The notes below the pieces were generated by a model. It was given only the letters and a program-made list of their open reading frames with translations, did not search any database and was not told the origin of the DNA. This document shows, one piece after another, positions 1-6,318 of a stretch of 7,250 nucleotides of DNA. Both the position numbers and the translations under genes were made by a program. The stretch is taken from contig JAUNUZ010000116.1 of NCBI GenBank assembly GCA_030537915.1, positions 1 through 7,250 of the forward strand, read 5' to 3'. The stretch comes from Micrococcales bacterium (GTDB taxonomy: Bacteria > Actinomycetota > Actinomycetes > Actinomycetales > Dermatophilaceae). Position 1 is the first letter of the stretch, and each line of letters begins with the position of its first letter.

Positions 1-10
1 GCTGGCCGCG

Positions 11-16
11 TAGACT
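11..16 (+). promoter_or_regulatory. Candidate -10 element for leaderless fasR transcription
   Basis: TAGACT fits the actinobacterial TANNNT -10 pattern and ends 8 nt before the fasR ATG at 25. Transcription from it would start at or within a couple of bases of the start codon. No Shine-Dalgarno sequence lies between the window edge and the ATG, which agrees with a leaderless message. The -35 region lies outside the window, so this rests on one hexamer and its spacing. Confidence 0.4.
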
Positions 17-24
17 CGCGCGGC

Positions 25-1227
25 ATGGGACCGCAGCGCGCGCCGCTGTCCGAGGAGACCGTGCGCAACATCGAACGCGCCAGCGGCGACCTCATGACGG
101 CCGCTCACCGGCACCTGGACCTTCGACTCTCGTGGTACCGAGCGCTGCCGGCCCAGGAGCGCTCCTGGGTGGGGCTCATCGCCCAGGCGGGCATCGCGTC
201 CTTCATCGCCTGGTGCCGCGACTCGACCCACCCGGCGCGCCAGACCGCGGACATCTTCGGGGCGGCACCGCGAGAGCTGACCCGTTCGATCACCCTGCGT
301 CAAACCGTCGATCTCGTCCGCAGCATCGTCGAGGTCGTCGAGGACCACGTCGTCGAGCTCGCCGAGCCGAAGGAGGAGGCAGCGCTCAGCCTGGCCGTGT
401 TGCGTTACTCACGTGAGGTCGCCTTCGCGGCCGCACAGGTTTACGCCAACGCCGCCGAGACCCGCGGCGCCTGGGATGCCCGGCTCGAGTCCCTCGTCGT
501 CGACGCGGTGCTGCGCGGCGAGAACGATGATGAGATGATCTCCCGCGCAGCGGCATTGGGCTGGGGAGAGCTCGGCCCGGTCGTCGTCGTCGTCGGTGGT
601 CGGCCGACGACCAGCGCCGATACCGCGGTCGATCTGGTCCGATCCGCCGCCGCTCGCGTCCACCTGGAGAGCCTCATCGCAGTACAGGGTCGGCGGCTCG
701 TCGTCATCCTCGGGGGCGACGGTGCGCCCACCCGTGGCGTGCCCGCCGTCTTGGCGTTCTTCGCCGAGGGGCCGGTCGTCGTCGGGCCCACGGTCCCCCG
801 CCTCTTCGCCGCCGGCCGCTCGGCGCGAGCTGCACTCTCCGGCCTGCGCGCGGCGCCGGCCTGGCCGCAGGCTCCCCGACCCGTTCTGGCCGACGAACTG
901 TTACCCGAGCGGGTCCTTGCCGGGGACGGGCCGGCGCGACACCTACTCATCGAGCGTGTTCAGCAACCGTTGGCCAAGGCCGGCGGTTCGCTCCTGGAGA
1001 CGGCCACGGCCTATCTTTTGGGCGGTCGAGGGATCGAGGCGTGCGCGCGCGCTCTCTTCGTGCATCCCAACACAGTGCGCTACCGGCTGGGGCGGATTGC
1101 TGAGGTCACGGGTTACGATCTGGGCGACCCGCGCGAGGCCCACGTCGTCCGCACCGCGATCGCGCTGGGCGCGCTGGACCATCCCGGTGCCCGCCCGCCA
1201 CGCCGCGACAGCGCGGGCAGTAGCTAG
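25..1227 (+). CDS. fasR: PucR-family transcriptional regulator of fatty acid synthesis (FasR)
   Basis: A 400-aa DNA-binding regulator. In Streptomyces the PucR-type FasR at this position activates the downstream fabD-fabH-acpP-fabF operon; the same role is inferred here from position and family. Visible architecture: a helical N-terminal region (about 1-165, including the block YSREVAFAAAQVYA from residue 128), a central GGDEF-like region typical of PucR/CdaR regulators (about 173-290, with the beta-strand run GPVVVVVGGRP), and a C-terminal PucR helix-turn-helix (about 323-385) with the family signature HPNTVRYRL, where N349-L355 is the recognition segment. The ligand is not evident from sequence. 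The ATG at 25 is chosen because the protein start looks family-like and a good -10 lies just upstream; the frame is open to the window edge, so a slightly longer start cannot be excluded. A 125-bp spacer follows before fabD. Do not confuse it with the unrelated TetR-type FasR of Mycobacterium. Confidence 0.9.
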   Translation: MGPQRAPLSEETVRNIERASGDLMTAAHRHLDLRLSWYRALPAQERSWVGLIAQAGIASFIAWCRDSTHPARQTADIFGAAPRELTRSITLRQTVDLVRSIVEVVEDHVVELAEPKEEAALSLAVLRYSREVAFAAAQVYANAAETRGAWDARLESLVVDAVLRGENDDEMISRAAALGWGELGPVVVVVGGRPTTSADTAVDLVRSAAARVHLESLIAVQGRRLVVILGGDGAPTRGVPAVLAFFAEGPVVVGPTVPRLFAAGRSARAALSGLRAAPAWPQAPRPVLADELLPERVLAGDGPARHLLIERVQQPLAKAGGSLLETATAYLLGGRGIEACARALFVHPNTVRYRLGRIAEVTGYDLGDPREAHVVRTAIALGALDHPGARPPRRDSAGSS

Positions 1228-1239
1228 TGAGCACCGTTC

Positions 1240-1255
1240 CACCGACGGGTCGGTG
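1240..1255. repeat. 16-bp inverted repeat after fasR
   Basis: CACCGAC and GTCGGTG flank a 2-bp centre, 12 bp after the fasR stop. The loop is too tight for the full stem in RNA, and no T-run follows, so it is a poor intrinsic terminator. A dimer-binding operator in the fabD upstream region is equally possible. Confidence 0.4.
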
Positions 1256-1299
1256 AGCCGGAGCGACACTTGGAGGAAACCTACAAAGCGTCGCCGCAT

Positions 1300-1317
1300 T
1301 GTTGTCGACTTCAGTCG
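1300..1317. promoter_or_regulatory. Candidate operator upstream of fabD
   Basis: The stretch starts TGTTGTCGACTTCA, a 12 of 14 match to the perfect palindrome at 6261-6274, and runs into a second small inverted repeat, CGACT-TC-AGTCG (1306-1317). It lies 36 bp before the fabD start, where an activator such as FasR would be expected to bind. The rest of the 1228-1352 spacer has an orphan Shine-Dalgarno-like GGAGGA (1272-1277) with no start codon at suitable distance, and no convincing -35/-10 pair. The operator role is inference. Confidence 0.3.
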
Positions 1318-1352
1318 GTCGATGTACGCCCGTCCTAGTGAAGTCTTGACTT

Positions 1353-2315
1353 GTGCTCGTTATCGTCTGCCCAGGACAGGGCTCCCAGAAGCCCGGCTTC
1401 CTCGCCCCGTGGCTCGAACTGCCCGGCTTCCGAGACCAACTCCAATGGCTGTCGGCAGCCGCGGACGTCGACCTCGTCACCCACGGGACCACGTCGGACG
1501 AGGCGACGATCAAAGACACTGCGGTCGCGCAACCCCTCATCGTCGGTGCCAGCCTGGCCACCCTCTGCACCCTCAGCCAAACCCCCGGCCAGGCCTGGGA
1601 GTCCGGCGCGGTCTTCGCCGGGCACTCCGTCGGAGAGATCGCAGCGGCCGCGGCTGCGGGCGTCCTCTCCGTCGAACAGGCGATGATTTTCGTCCGCGAG
1701 CGGGGCCTGGGCATGGCCGCGGCGAGCGCTGTCACGCCGACGGGAATGAGCGCCGTCATGGGCGGCGACCCCGATGACGTCAGCGCAGCCCTCGAGCGCC
1801 AGGGCCTCACCCCGGCGAACATGAACGGCGCCGGTCAGGTCGTCGCGGCCGGCACGATGGAGCAGCTCGCGGCCCTCAGCGCCGAACCCCCCGCCAAGAC
1901 TCGCGTCATCCCCCTCGCGGTCGCGGGCGCCTTCCACACCCACCACATGGAGTCGGCGATCGAAACCCTCTCGGGATACGCGGGCGTCATGACCGCGCAC
2001 GACGCCGCGGTCCCGCTCGTCTCCAACCGCGACGGCGAGGTCGTCACCGAAGGCCACGAGGTGCTCTCGCGTCTCGTCGCCCAGGTCGGACGCCCCGTCC
2101 GCTGGGACCTATGCATGGCGACGTTCACGCGGATGGGTGTGACCGGCATGATCGAGCTCGCGCCCGCCGGCACCCTCGTGGGCCTGGCCAAGCGCGGGAT
2201 GCGCGGTGTCGAGACGCTGGCCCTGCGCAGCCCCGAGGACCTCGACAAGGCCCGGGCGATGATCGCCTCGCACGCGGCAGGCCAAGCCCCGGCGGACACC
2301 GCGGTCAGCGGTTGA
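1353..2315 (+). CDS. fabD: Malonyl-CoA:ACP transacylase (FabD)
   Basis: Transfers malonate from malonyl-CoA to the phosphopantetheine arm of AcpP, giving the two-carbon donor for elongation in the cytoplasm. The 320-aa length is normal. Seen in the protein: N-terminal PGQGSQ (7-12), the nucleophile elbow GHSVGE (90-95) with catalytic Ser92, Arg117 that binds the malonyl carboxylate, and the catalytic His195 in GAFH. All expected catalytic residues are therefore present. The start is GTG at 1353: an in-frame TGA sits at 1347-1349, so no longer version is possible, and the protein then begins exactly where the family does. The ribosome site is weak (only GAAG about 10 bp upstream), so initiation may be leaderless or near-leaderless. 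It is the first enzyme gene of the FAS II operon, with fabH starting 7 bp after its stop. Confidence 0.97.
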   Translation: MLVIVCPGQGSQKPGFLAPWLELPGFRDQLQWLSAAADVDLVTHGTTSDEATIKDTAVAQPLIVGASLATLCTLSQTPGQAWESGAVFAGHSVGEIAAAAAAGVLSVEQAMIFVRERGLGMAAASAVTPTGMSAVMGGDPDDVSAALERQGLTPANMNGAGQVVAAGTMEQLAALSAEPPAKTRVIPLAVAGAFHTHHMESAIETLSGYAGVMTAHDAAVPLVSNRDGEVVTEGHEVLSRLVAQVGRPVRWDLCMATFTRMGVTGMIELAPAGTLVGLAKRGMRGVETLALRSPEDLDKARAMIASHAAGQAPADTAVSG

Positions 2316-2322
2316 TGCGGCC

Positions 2323-3417
2323 ATGACGAGCGAGCCGATCGACGCCACCGGGACGAACCCGACCACCACCGCAGGGCACGTGCGCGGCACGGCCAGGCTG
2401 AGTCAGCGGCACGGCGCAGAATTCACCCGCATCTGGGGCATGGGCGACCATCGCCCCGAACGCGTCGTCACCAACGACGAGATCTGCCAGTACATCGACA
2501 GCAGCGACGAGTGGATCCGCGAGCGCTCCGGCATCGTGACCCGCCACCAGGCGGGGCCGGACGAGTCGGTCGTCGACATGGCCGCATCGGCCGGACGAGC
2601 AGCCATAGGGCACGCCGGCATCGACCCAGCCCGCATCGGCGCCGTCATCGTCGCCACCTTGTCCCACCCTTACCAGACGCCCGCGGCCGCGACACTCGTC
2701 GCCGAGGCCGTCGGTGCCAGGGGCGCCGCCGCCTTCGACCTGTCGGCAGCGTGCTCTGGCTACTGTTATGGGATTTCGCTTGCCGACGACATGATTCGCA
2801 GCGGTAACAGCGACTTCGTGCTCGTCATCGGTGTGGAGAAGATGTCGGACTTTCGGGACTGGACCGATCGCGGCACGGCCTTCGTCTTCGGTGACGGCGC
2901 CGGCGCCGCGGTGGTCGGGCCGAGCGAGTCACCGGGGATCGGCCCGAGCGTGTGGGGCGCGGACGGCTCCGGCTACGACCTCATCAAACAGTCGCCCGAC
3001 TGGGTGACCTTCCGCCGGGTGCTCGACGACCCAAACTCCACCCCCCAAGATCGGCGCTGGCCCTGGATCGACATGGTCGGACCGTCCGTCTTCCGCTGGG
3101 CCGCCTTCAAGATGGCCCCGATCGCGCTCCGGGCGGTGCAGGCCGCGGGGTTGAGCGTCGCAGACCTCGACGTTTTCGTCCCGCACCAGGCGAACACGCG
3201 GATCATCGACGCCATCGTCAAACAGCTCAAGCTCCCCGAGCACGTCGTCGTCGCCCGCGAGGACATCGCGGACATGGCGAACACCTCGGCCGCGTCGGTC
3301 CCGCTGGCGACGACACGGCTTCTGCGCGAAGGTCGAGCCAAGACCGGCGACGTCAGCCTGCAGTTCGGCTTCGGCGCCGGGCTGACCTGGGCTGCCCAGG
3401 TGGTCGTCCTGCCGTAG
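2323..3417 (+). CDS. fabH: Beta-ketoacyl-ACP synthase III (FabH)
   Basis: Starts fatty acid chains by condensing a short acyl-CoA primer with malonyl-ACP; in actinobacteria the primers are often branched, which would give iso/anteiso lipids (not provable here). The full Cys-His-Asn triad is visible: Cys144 in AACSG, His288 in PHQAN and Asn320 in ANTSAAS. The C-terminal GFGAG motif is also present. At 364 aa it is about 30 residues longer than the E. coli enzyme, because of a Thr/Gly-rich N-terminal tail (about residues 1-30) before the conserved core beginning near FTRIWGMG. The ATG at 2323 lies 7 bp after the fabD stop and lacks a Shine-Dalgarno site, so translation is probably coupled to fabD. 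A start further in, removing the tail, remains possible. Codons around the active-site cysteine (about 2750-2810) are less G/C-biased than elsewhere in the gene. Confidence 0.96.
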   Translation: MTSEPIDATGTNPTTTAGHVRGTARLSQRHGAEFTRIWGMGDHRPERVVTNDEICQYIDSSDEWIRERSGIVTRHQAGPDESVVDMAASAGRAAIGHAGIDPARIGAVIVATLSHPYQTPAAATLVAEAVGARGAAAFDLSAACSGYCYGISLADDMIRSGNSDFVLVIGVEKMSDFRDWTDRGTAFVFGDGAGAAVVGPSESPGIGPSVWGADGSGYDLIKQSPDWVTFRRVLDDPNSTPQDRRWPWIDMVGPSVFRWAAFKMAPIALRAVQAAGLSVADLDVFVPHQANTRIIDAIVKQLKLPEHVVVAREDIADMANTSAASVPLATTRLLREGRAKTGDVSLQFGFGAGLTWAAQVVVLP

Positions 3418-3441
3418 GACGACAGCCCCTCAATTCCCGCC

Positions 3442-3500
3442 GGTCCGACGGGTCAATCGGACCACCGCCCGGGCTCGCCCGGGCACCCGCCACCGGCGGG
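3442..3500 (+). promoter_or_regulatory. Three tandem hairpins between fabH and acpP
   Basis: Three back-to-back GC-rich inverted repeats fill the 120-bp spacer. The first pairs GGTCCGA (3442-3448) with TCGGACC (3457-3463), loop 8. The second is two copies of the palindrome GCCCGGGC (3467-3474 and 3477-3484) separated by TC. The third pairs CCCGCC (3486-3491) with GGCGGG (3495-3500), loop 3. No T-run follows, so full termination is unlikely. They could protect an mRNA end, mark a processing site or tune read-through into acpP. Confidence 0.45.
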
Positions 3501-3523
3501 AGCAGCAGTGACCGAAGACGAAC

Positions 3524-3528
3524 AGGAG
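3524..3528 (+). promoter_or_regulatory. Ribosome binding site that decides the acpP start
   Basis: AGGAG lies 9 nt before the ATG at 3538. It selects that ATG over the in-frame GTG at 3508, which has no comparable site and would add a ten-residue tail not typical of ACPs. Confidence 0.75.
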
Positions 3529-3537
3529 ACAGCCCCC

Positions 3538-3786
3538 ATGGCTCAAAGCGAGCAGGAGATCCTCTCGGGTCTCGCCGACATCATCAACGAGGAGACCGGA
3601 CTCGAGCAGGACGCGGTCCAGCTCGACAAGGCCTTCACCGAGGACCTCGACATCGACTCCCTGTCGATGATGACGATTGTTGTCAACGCCGAGGAGAAGT
3701 TCGGCGTCCGGATCCCCGACGAAGAGGTCAAGAACCTCAACACCGTGCGCGACGCGGTTGACTTCATCGCCAAGGCCCAGGCCTGA
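3538..3786 (+). CDS. acpP: Acyl carrier protein (AcpP)
   Basis: A small acidic 82-aa carrier that holds growing acyl chains on a 4'-phosphopantetheine arm and presents them to FabD, FabH, FabF and the reductases and dehydratase encoded elsewhere. The attachment Ser41 lies in the invariant D-S-L motif (D40-S41-L42). It is followed by the helix II region that docks partner enzymes (SMMTIVVNAEEKFGV) and the segment IPDEE. Length and charge are ordinary for a bacterial ACP. The start is fixed by the AGGAG site. The gene has structured spacers on both sides, unlike the tight fabD-fabH junction, which fits a need for more ACP than enzyme. Its position between fabH and fabF shows that it serves primary FAS II, not a polyketide pathway. 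Confidence 0.97.
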   Translation: MAQSEQEILSGLADIINEETGLEQDAVQLDKAFTEDLDIDSLSMMTIVVNAEEKFGVRIPDEEVKNLNTVRDAVDFIAKAQA

Positions 3787-3792
3787 GGCAAC

Positions 3793-3920
3793 GCCGCACC
3801 CGTGCATCCCGCGCCGTACCACAGCACCCCGGCCGCCTCGAAGGGGGCCGGTGGGCTCGGTGCGGCGCGGGGGCCGTGGGCGCCTTTACCCACATCGCGG
3901 TGATCGCCGAAACCGGCGAT
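3793..3920 (+). promoter_or_regulatory. Structured fabF leader with competing hairpins
   Basis: The 159-bp acpP-fabF spacer holds several inverted repeats. GCCGCACC (3793-3800) can pair with GGTGCGGC (3859-3866), while CCCGCGCCG (3808-3816) can pair with CGGCGCGGG (3863-3871). The right arms overlap, so the two stems exclude each other. Either could enclose CCGGCC/GGCCGG (3829-3834 with 3846-3851). Next come GTGGG/CCCAC (3876-3880 with 3889-3893) and ATCGCCG/CGGCGAT (3903-3909 with 3914-3920, loop AAAC), which ends 10 nt before the fabF ribosome site. Alternative folding suggests, but does not prove, an attenuator or a translation-control leader. The high GC content makes chance pairing easier. 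Confidence 0.35.
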
Positions 3921-3930
3921 GCCACAGGCC

Positions 3931-3937
3931 GAAGGAG
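3931..3937 (+). promoter_or_regulatory. Ribosome binding site that decides the fabF start
   Basis: GAAGGAG lies 8 nt before the ATG at 3946, so that ATG is preferred over the upstream in-frame ATG at 3919, which falls inside a hairpin arm and has no ribosome site. Confidence 0.75.
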
Positions 3938-3945
3938 TTCCATTC

Positions 3946-5199
3946 ATGTCCACATCCCCTGAGAAGCGGATCGTCGTCACCGGGATGGGCACCACCAGCC
4001 CGCTCGGCGGCAATGTCGCCGACACCTGGGACGCCCTTCTCGCCGGGCGGTCCGGGGCACGCACCCTGCCGTATGAGTGGGTCGCCGAATACGAACTGCC
4101 GGTGACTTTCGGCGCGACACTCGCGGTGCCCTCCGCACAGGTCCTGCAGAAGATCGAGCTCCGCCGTCAGGATCCGTGCGCCCAGTACGCGCTCATCGCC
4201 TCCCGCGAGGCGTGGGCGGACGCTGGCAGCCCCGACGTGGAGCCCGAGCGGCTCGCGGTCGCCGTCGGCTCCGGCATCGGCGGCATCACGACCCTCGTCA
4301 CAGCCTGGGAGACGCTGCGCACCAAGGGGCCGCGCCGCGTCTTCCCGCTCTCGGTGCCAATGCTTCTGGTCAACAGCCCCACCGGTGCGGTCGCGATCGA
4401 ATTCAAGGCCCAGGCGGGCGGTCACACCCCGGTGAGCGCGTGCGCCTCCGGCGCGGAAGCGATCTCCAGCGCGATCCACACCCTGCGCGACGGACGCGCC
4501 GATGTCGTCATCGCCGGCGGCACCGAGGCCGCGATCCATCCGCTGCCCATCGGCGGTTTCGCCGCGATGCAGGCCCTGTCGACCCGCAACGACGCTCCCG
4601 AGCTTGCCTCGCGCCCCTATGACACCGGCCGCGACGGCTTCGTCATCGGCGAGGGTGCGGCCATCCTCATCCTCGAGACGTACGAGCACGCCAAGGCGCG
4701 CGGTGCGACGATCTACGCCGAACTGCTGTCCGCGGGCCTAAGCAATGACGCCTTCAAGGCCGCCGCCCCGGAGCCAGAGGGGATCGGCGCGGCAGCCGCT
4801 ATGACGGCCGCGTTGCGTACCGGCGACATCGACCCTAAAAGGGTCGTGCACCTGAACGCGCACGCCACCTCGACACCCGTCGGGGACATCGCTGAGTGCA
4901 AGGCCATCCACGCGGCGTTTGACGACGACATCGATCACATCGCCGTCAGCGCGACGAAGTCGATGACTGGTCACCTGCTCGGTGCCGCCGGCGCGCTCGA
5001 GGCGATCTTCACGATCAAGGCGATCAACGAACGTCTGGCGCCCGCGCAGATCAACCTCGTGGACCGCGACCCGGCCATCGATCTCGACATCGTCGCGGGA
5101 GAGCCGCGCAAGCTGCCCGACGGCGACATCGTGGGGCTGGACAACTCGTTCGGCTTCGGTGGATGCAACATCGCGCTCGCGTTCGCCAATGTCACGTAG
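3946..5199 (+). CDS. fabF: Beta-ketoacyl-ACP synthase II (FabF)
   Basis: Condenses malonyl-ACP with acyl-ACP in each elongation round of FAS II, releasing CO2. The 417-aa length matches KAS II enzymes (about 413). Visible residues: the N-terminal VVTGMGTTSPLG strand-loop (10-21), nucleophile Cys166 in SACASG, His306 in NAHATSTP, Lys338 and His343 in KSMTGHLLGAAGA, and the C-terminal glycine-rich NSFGFGG loop. The Cys-His-His set marks an active decarboxylating condensing enzyme, not a chain-length-factor homologue lacking the cysteine. The start is set by the GAAGGAG site. It ends the operon: a hairpin block begins 10 bp after the stop and the next gene is convergent. In several actinobacteria an acyl-CoA carboxylase beta gene (accD) follows fabF; it is absent here. 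Confidence 0.96.
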   Translation: MSTSPEKRIVVTGMGTTSPLGGNVADTWDALLAGRSGARTLPYEWVAEYELPVTFGATLAVPSAQVLQKIELRRQDPCAQYALIASREAWADAGSPDVEPERLAVAVGSGIGGITTLVTAWETLRTKGPRRVFPLSVPMLLVNSPTGAVAIEFKAQAGGHTPVSACASGAEAISSAIHTLRDGRADVVIAGGTEAAIHPLPIGGFAAMQALSTRNDAPELASRPYDTGRDGFVIGEGAAILILETYEHAKARGATIYAELLSAGLSNDAFKAAAPEPEGIGAAAAMTAALRTGDIDPKRVVHLNAHATSTPVGDIAECKAIHAAFDDDIDHIAVSATKSMTGHLLGAAGALEAIFTIKAINERLAPAQINLVDRDPAIDLDIVAGEPRKLPDGDIVGLDNSFGFGGCNIALAFANVT

Positions 5200-5208
5200 G
5201 GATCACCG

Positions 5209-5274
5209 GTAGCCCTCCCGGCGGGAGCTACGACGAAGGACCGACCCCATCCCCACGGGCCGGTCCTTCGTCGT
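5209..5274 (+). terminator. Double-hairpin terminator after fabF
   Basis: The first hairpin pairs GTAGC (5209-5213) with GCTAC (5227-5231), with an inner TCCC/GGGA stem. The second is a perfect 14-bp stem, ACGACGAAGGACCG (5230-5243) with CGGTCCTTCGTCGT (5261-5274), loop 17. The two share bases 5230-5231. There is no T-run, which is common for actinobacterial terminators. Placement just after the last operon gene and before a convergent gene supports the call. Confidence 0.75.
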
Positions 5275-5305
5275 CGCACTCCCCCGGGTGTGCGCTTGTG
5301 CGCAC

Positions 5306-5339
5306 CACATGCTCGATCGGTCCGACGATCGAGCATGTG
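5306..5339. terminator. 34-nt palindrome between convergent genes
   Basis: Perfect 14-bp arms (CACATGCTCGATCG at 5306-5319 and its complement at 5326-5339) flank a 6-nt loop. It lies 33 bp past the end of the minus-strand DUF3145 gene, so it probably terminates that transcript and may also act as a backup for fabF. No T-run is seen on either strand. A short TGCGC/GCGCA hairpin (5291-5304) adjoins it. Confidence 0.6.
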
Positions 5340-5372
5340 ACGCAAGTCAGTCGCGCTGGAGCGGCCGGTTGG

Positions 5373-5882
5373 CTAGCCCACGCGGTAGAGCCAGCGCGTA
5401 GGCTGCCCCTCGCCGGCGTGTCGAAAGGGGTCGAGCTCCAGGTCCCAAGCGGTGCCTAGAGCTGCGTCGATCTCGCGCCGCAGGCTTGAGTGGTCCCCCG
5501 AACGCAGCGCAGCCCGCAGCCGGTCCTCATTGACGACCGAGTCACCGTTGGCGGCCAGCCACGTGTGGTGGATACCGAGGTTAGGAGTGTGCTGCCAACG
5601 CGAACCGTCGGTGCCGGGGCTCGGATCCTCGGTGACCTCGTAGCGGAGGTTGTCGAACACGCGCAGCGCGCTCGCCAAGCGGGCGCCCGTGCCGGGCTCA
5701 CCCGCCCACGAGACCTCCGCGCGCACCAGGGAGCGACCAAGGGGTTGCGACGTCCAATCCAGACGCACACTGCTACCCAGCACACTCTCAAGCGCCCAGC
5801 AGATATGCGGGCACAGCGCCGCTGGGGATGAGTGAACGAACACCACCCCACGCGTCACCACGGTCGATGACAAGACAGACAT
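5373..5882 (-). CDS. DUF3145 family protein, actinobacterial, function unknown
   Basis: A 169-aa soluble protein that I recognise as the DUF3145 family, a conserved actinobacterial group often found close to FAS II genes; no biochemical role is known to me. Recognisable parts are the N-terminal TRGVVFVHSSPAALCPH block (10-26), with cysteines at 24 and 28, the following W29, an aromatic-rich middle, and the SRWQHTPNLGIHH region (94-106). There is no signal peptide or membrane segment. The ATG at 5882 has a GAGGAGG site 5 nt upstream. Family members often begin nearer TRGVV, and a GTG start eight codons in (residue 9) is possible, but the ribosome site favours the longer form. It is convergent with fabF and transcribed separately. 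The family assignment is from memory of the motif pattern. Confidence 0.82.
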   Translation of the reverse strand: MSVLSSTVVTRGVVFVHSSPAALCPHICWALESVLGSSVRLDWTSQPLGRSLVRAEVSWAGEPGTGARLASALRVFDNLRYEVTEDPSPGTDGSRWQHTPNLGIHHTWLAANGDSVVNEDRLRAALRSGDHSSLRREIDAALGTAWDLELDPFRHAGEGQPTRWLYRVG

Positions 5883-5887
5883 CCGGA

Positions 5888-5894
5888 CCTCCTC
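5888..5894 (-). promoter_or_regulatory. Strong ribosome binding site of the DUF3145 gene
   Basis: Read on the minus strand this is GAGGAGG, ending 5 nt before the ATG. It is among the best Shine-Dalgarno matches in the window and decides the start codon. Confidence 0.75.
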
Positions 5895-6318
5895 GTAGCT
5901 GTGAGGGACGTCTTCCCCAACGACCTCAACAGCTCCTGCGGCAGTGTGGCGCCTTACGCACCCTGTGCCGTTCGGTCCGCGATTCCTCGCGTCGCGCTTC
6001 CGTGCCTAACCTGGCGGGCGCACGGGGGGCCACTGCATGAAAGCCAGCGCCCCGAGCGACCTGCCCGGATCTTCATTCGATTTTTGCGACTTGGAGTCGC
6101 CGCCGACCCTTCCCGAGGCCGAAGCGAAGCCGCACACAGCTCCCCCATTCTGCATGACGGATGGGCCCCGGCCAAGCGCTGCCGCGAAATGTTGACCTGG
6201 CCAGGCTGCCGTCTCAGCTATTCTCCGTCGCGCCAGGTCGCTGTGTAGCGGCCGTCGCGCTGTTGTCGACAACACGATCCGTCGAGCACTCCCACGAACT
6301 GGACAATCGATCAAGACG
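5895..6318. other. Intergenic stretch without a convincing gene
   Basis: These 424 bp hold only reading frames that lack codon bias and family resemblance. TAACCT (6007-6012) is a + strand -10-like hexamer with a poor -35 (TTCCTC). It is followed by a G-run and an ATG (6037) opening a 52-codon frame with only about two-thirds G/C at third positions. TTGACC (6192-6197) and TATTCT (6219-6224) resemble -35 and -10 boxes but are 21 bp apart, too far for a normal housekeeping promoter. CCTGGCCAGG (6196-6205) and the palindrome at 6261-6274 are the main symmetric elements. No clear minus-strand promoter for the DUF3145 gene is seen. An unrecognised small RNA is possible. Confidence 0.5.
6261..6274. 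promoter_or_regulatory. Perfect 14-bp palindrome, candidate operator
   Basis: TGTTGTCGACAACA is a perfect palindrome with no loop, the form expected for a symmetric dimer-binding site. It lies 45 bp before a -10-like TACGAT (6319-6324) and 150 bp before the small gene at 6424. A 12 of 14 match is present upstream of fabD (1300-1313). The binding protein is unknown. Confidence 0.35.

Noticed and set aside
596..1777. Plus-strand 393-aa open frame
   Set aside because: It is an out-of-frame shadow overlapping the end of fasR and the first half of fabD, both of which have clear catalytic or DNA-binding motifs.
3508..3537. Ten-residue N-terminal extension of AcpP from GTG 3508
   Set aside because: The AGGAG site lies inside it and points to ATG 3538, where normal ACPs begin.
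3919..3945. Nine-residue N-terminal extension of FabF from ATG 3919
   Set aside because: The start lies in a hairpin arm without a ribosome site, whereas GAAGGAG precedes ATG 3946.
6037..6195. 52-aa plus-strand frame with TAACCT and a G-run upstream
   Set aside because: Third-position G/C is much lower than in the real genes, composition is odd and there is no recognisable motif; left as non-coding until transcript data exist.
6192..6224. TTGACC ... TATTCT as a housekeeping promoter
   Set aside because: The 21-bp spacer is well outside the usual 16-19 bp.
5901..6248. 115-aa plus-strand frame and the overlapping 108-aa minus-strand frame at 6006-6332
   Set aside because: Neither has coding-like composition or a ribosome site, and the two occupy the same DNA on opposite strands.
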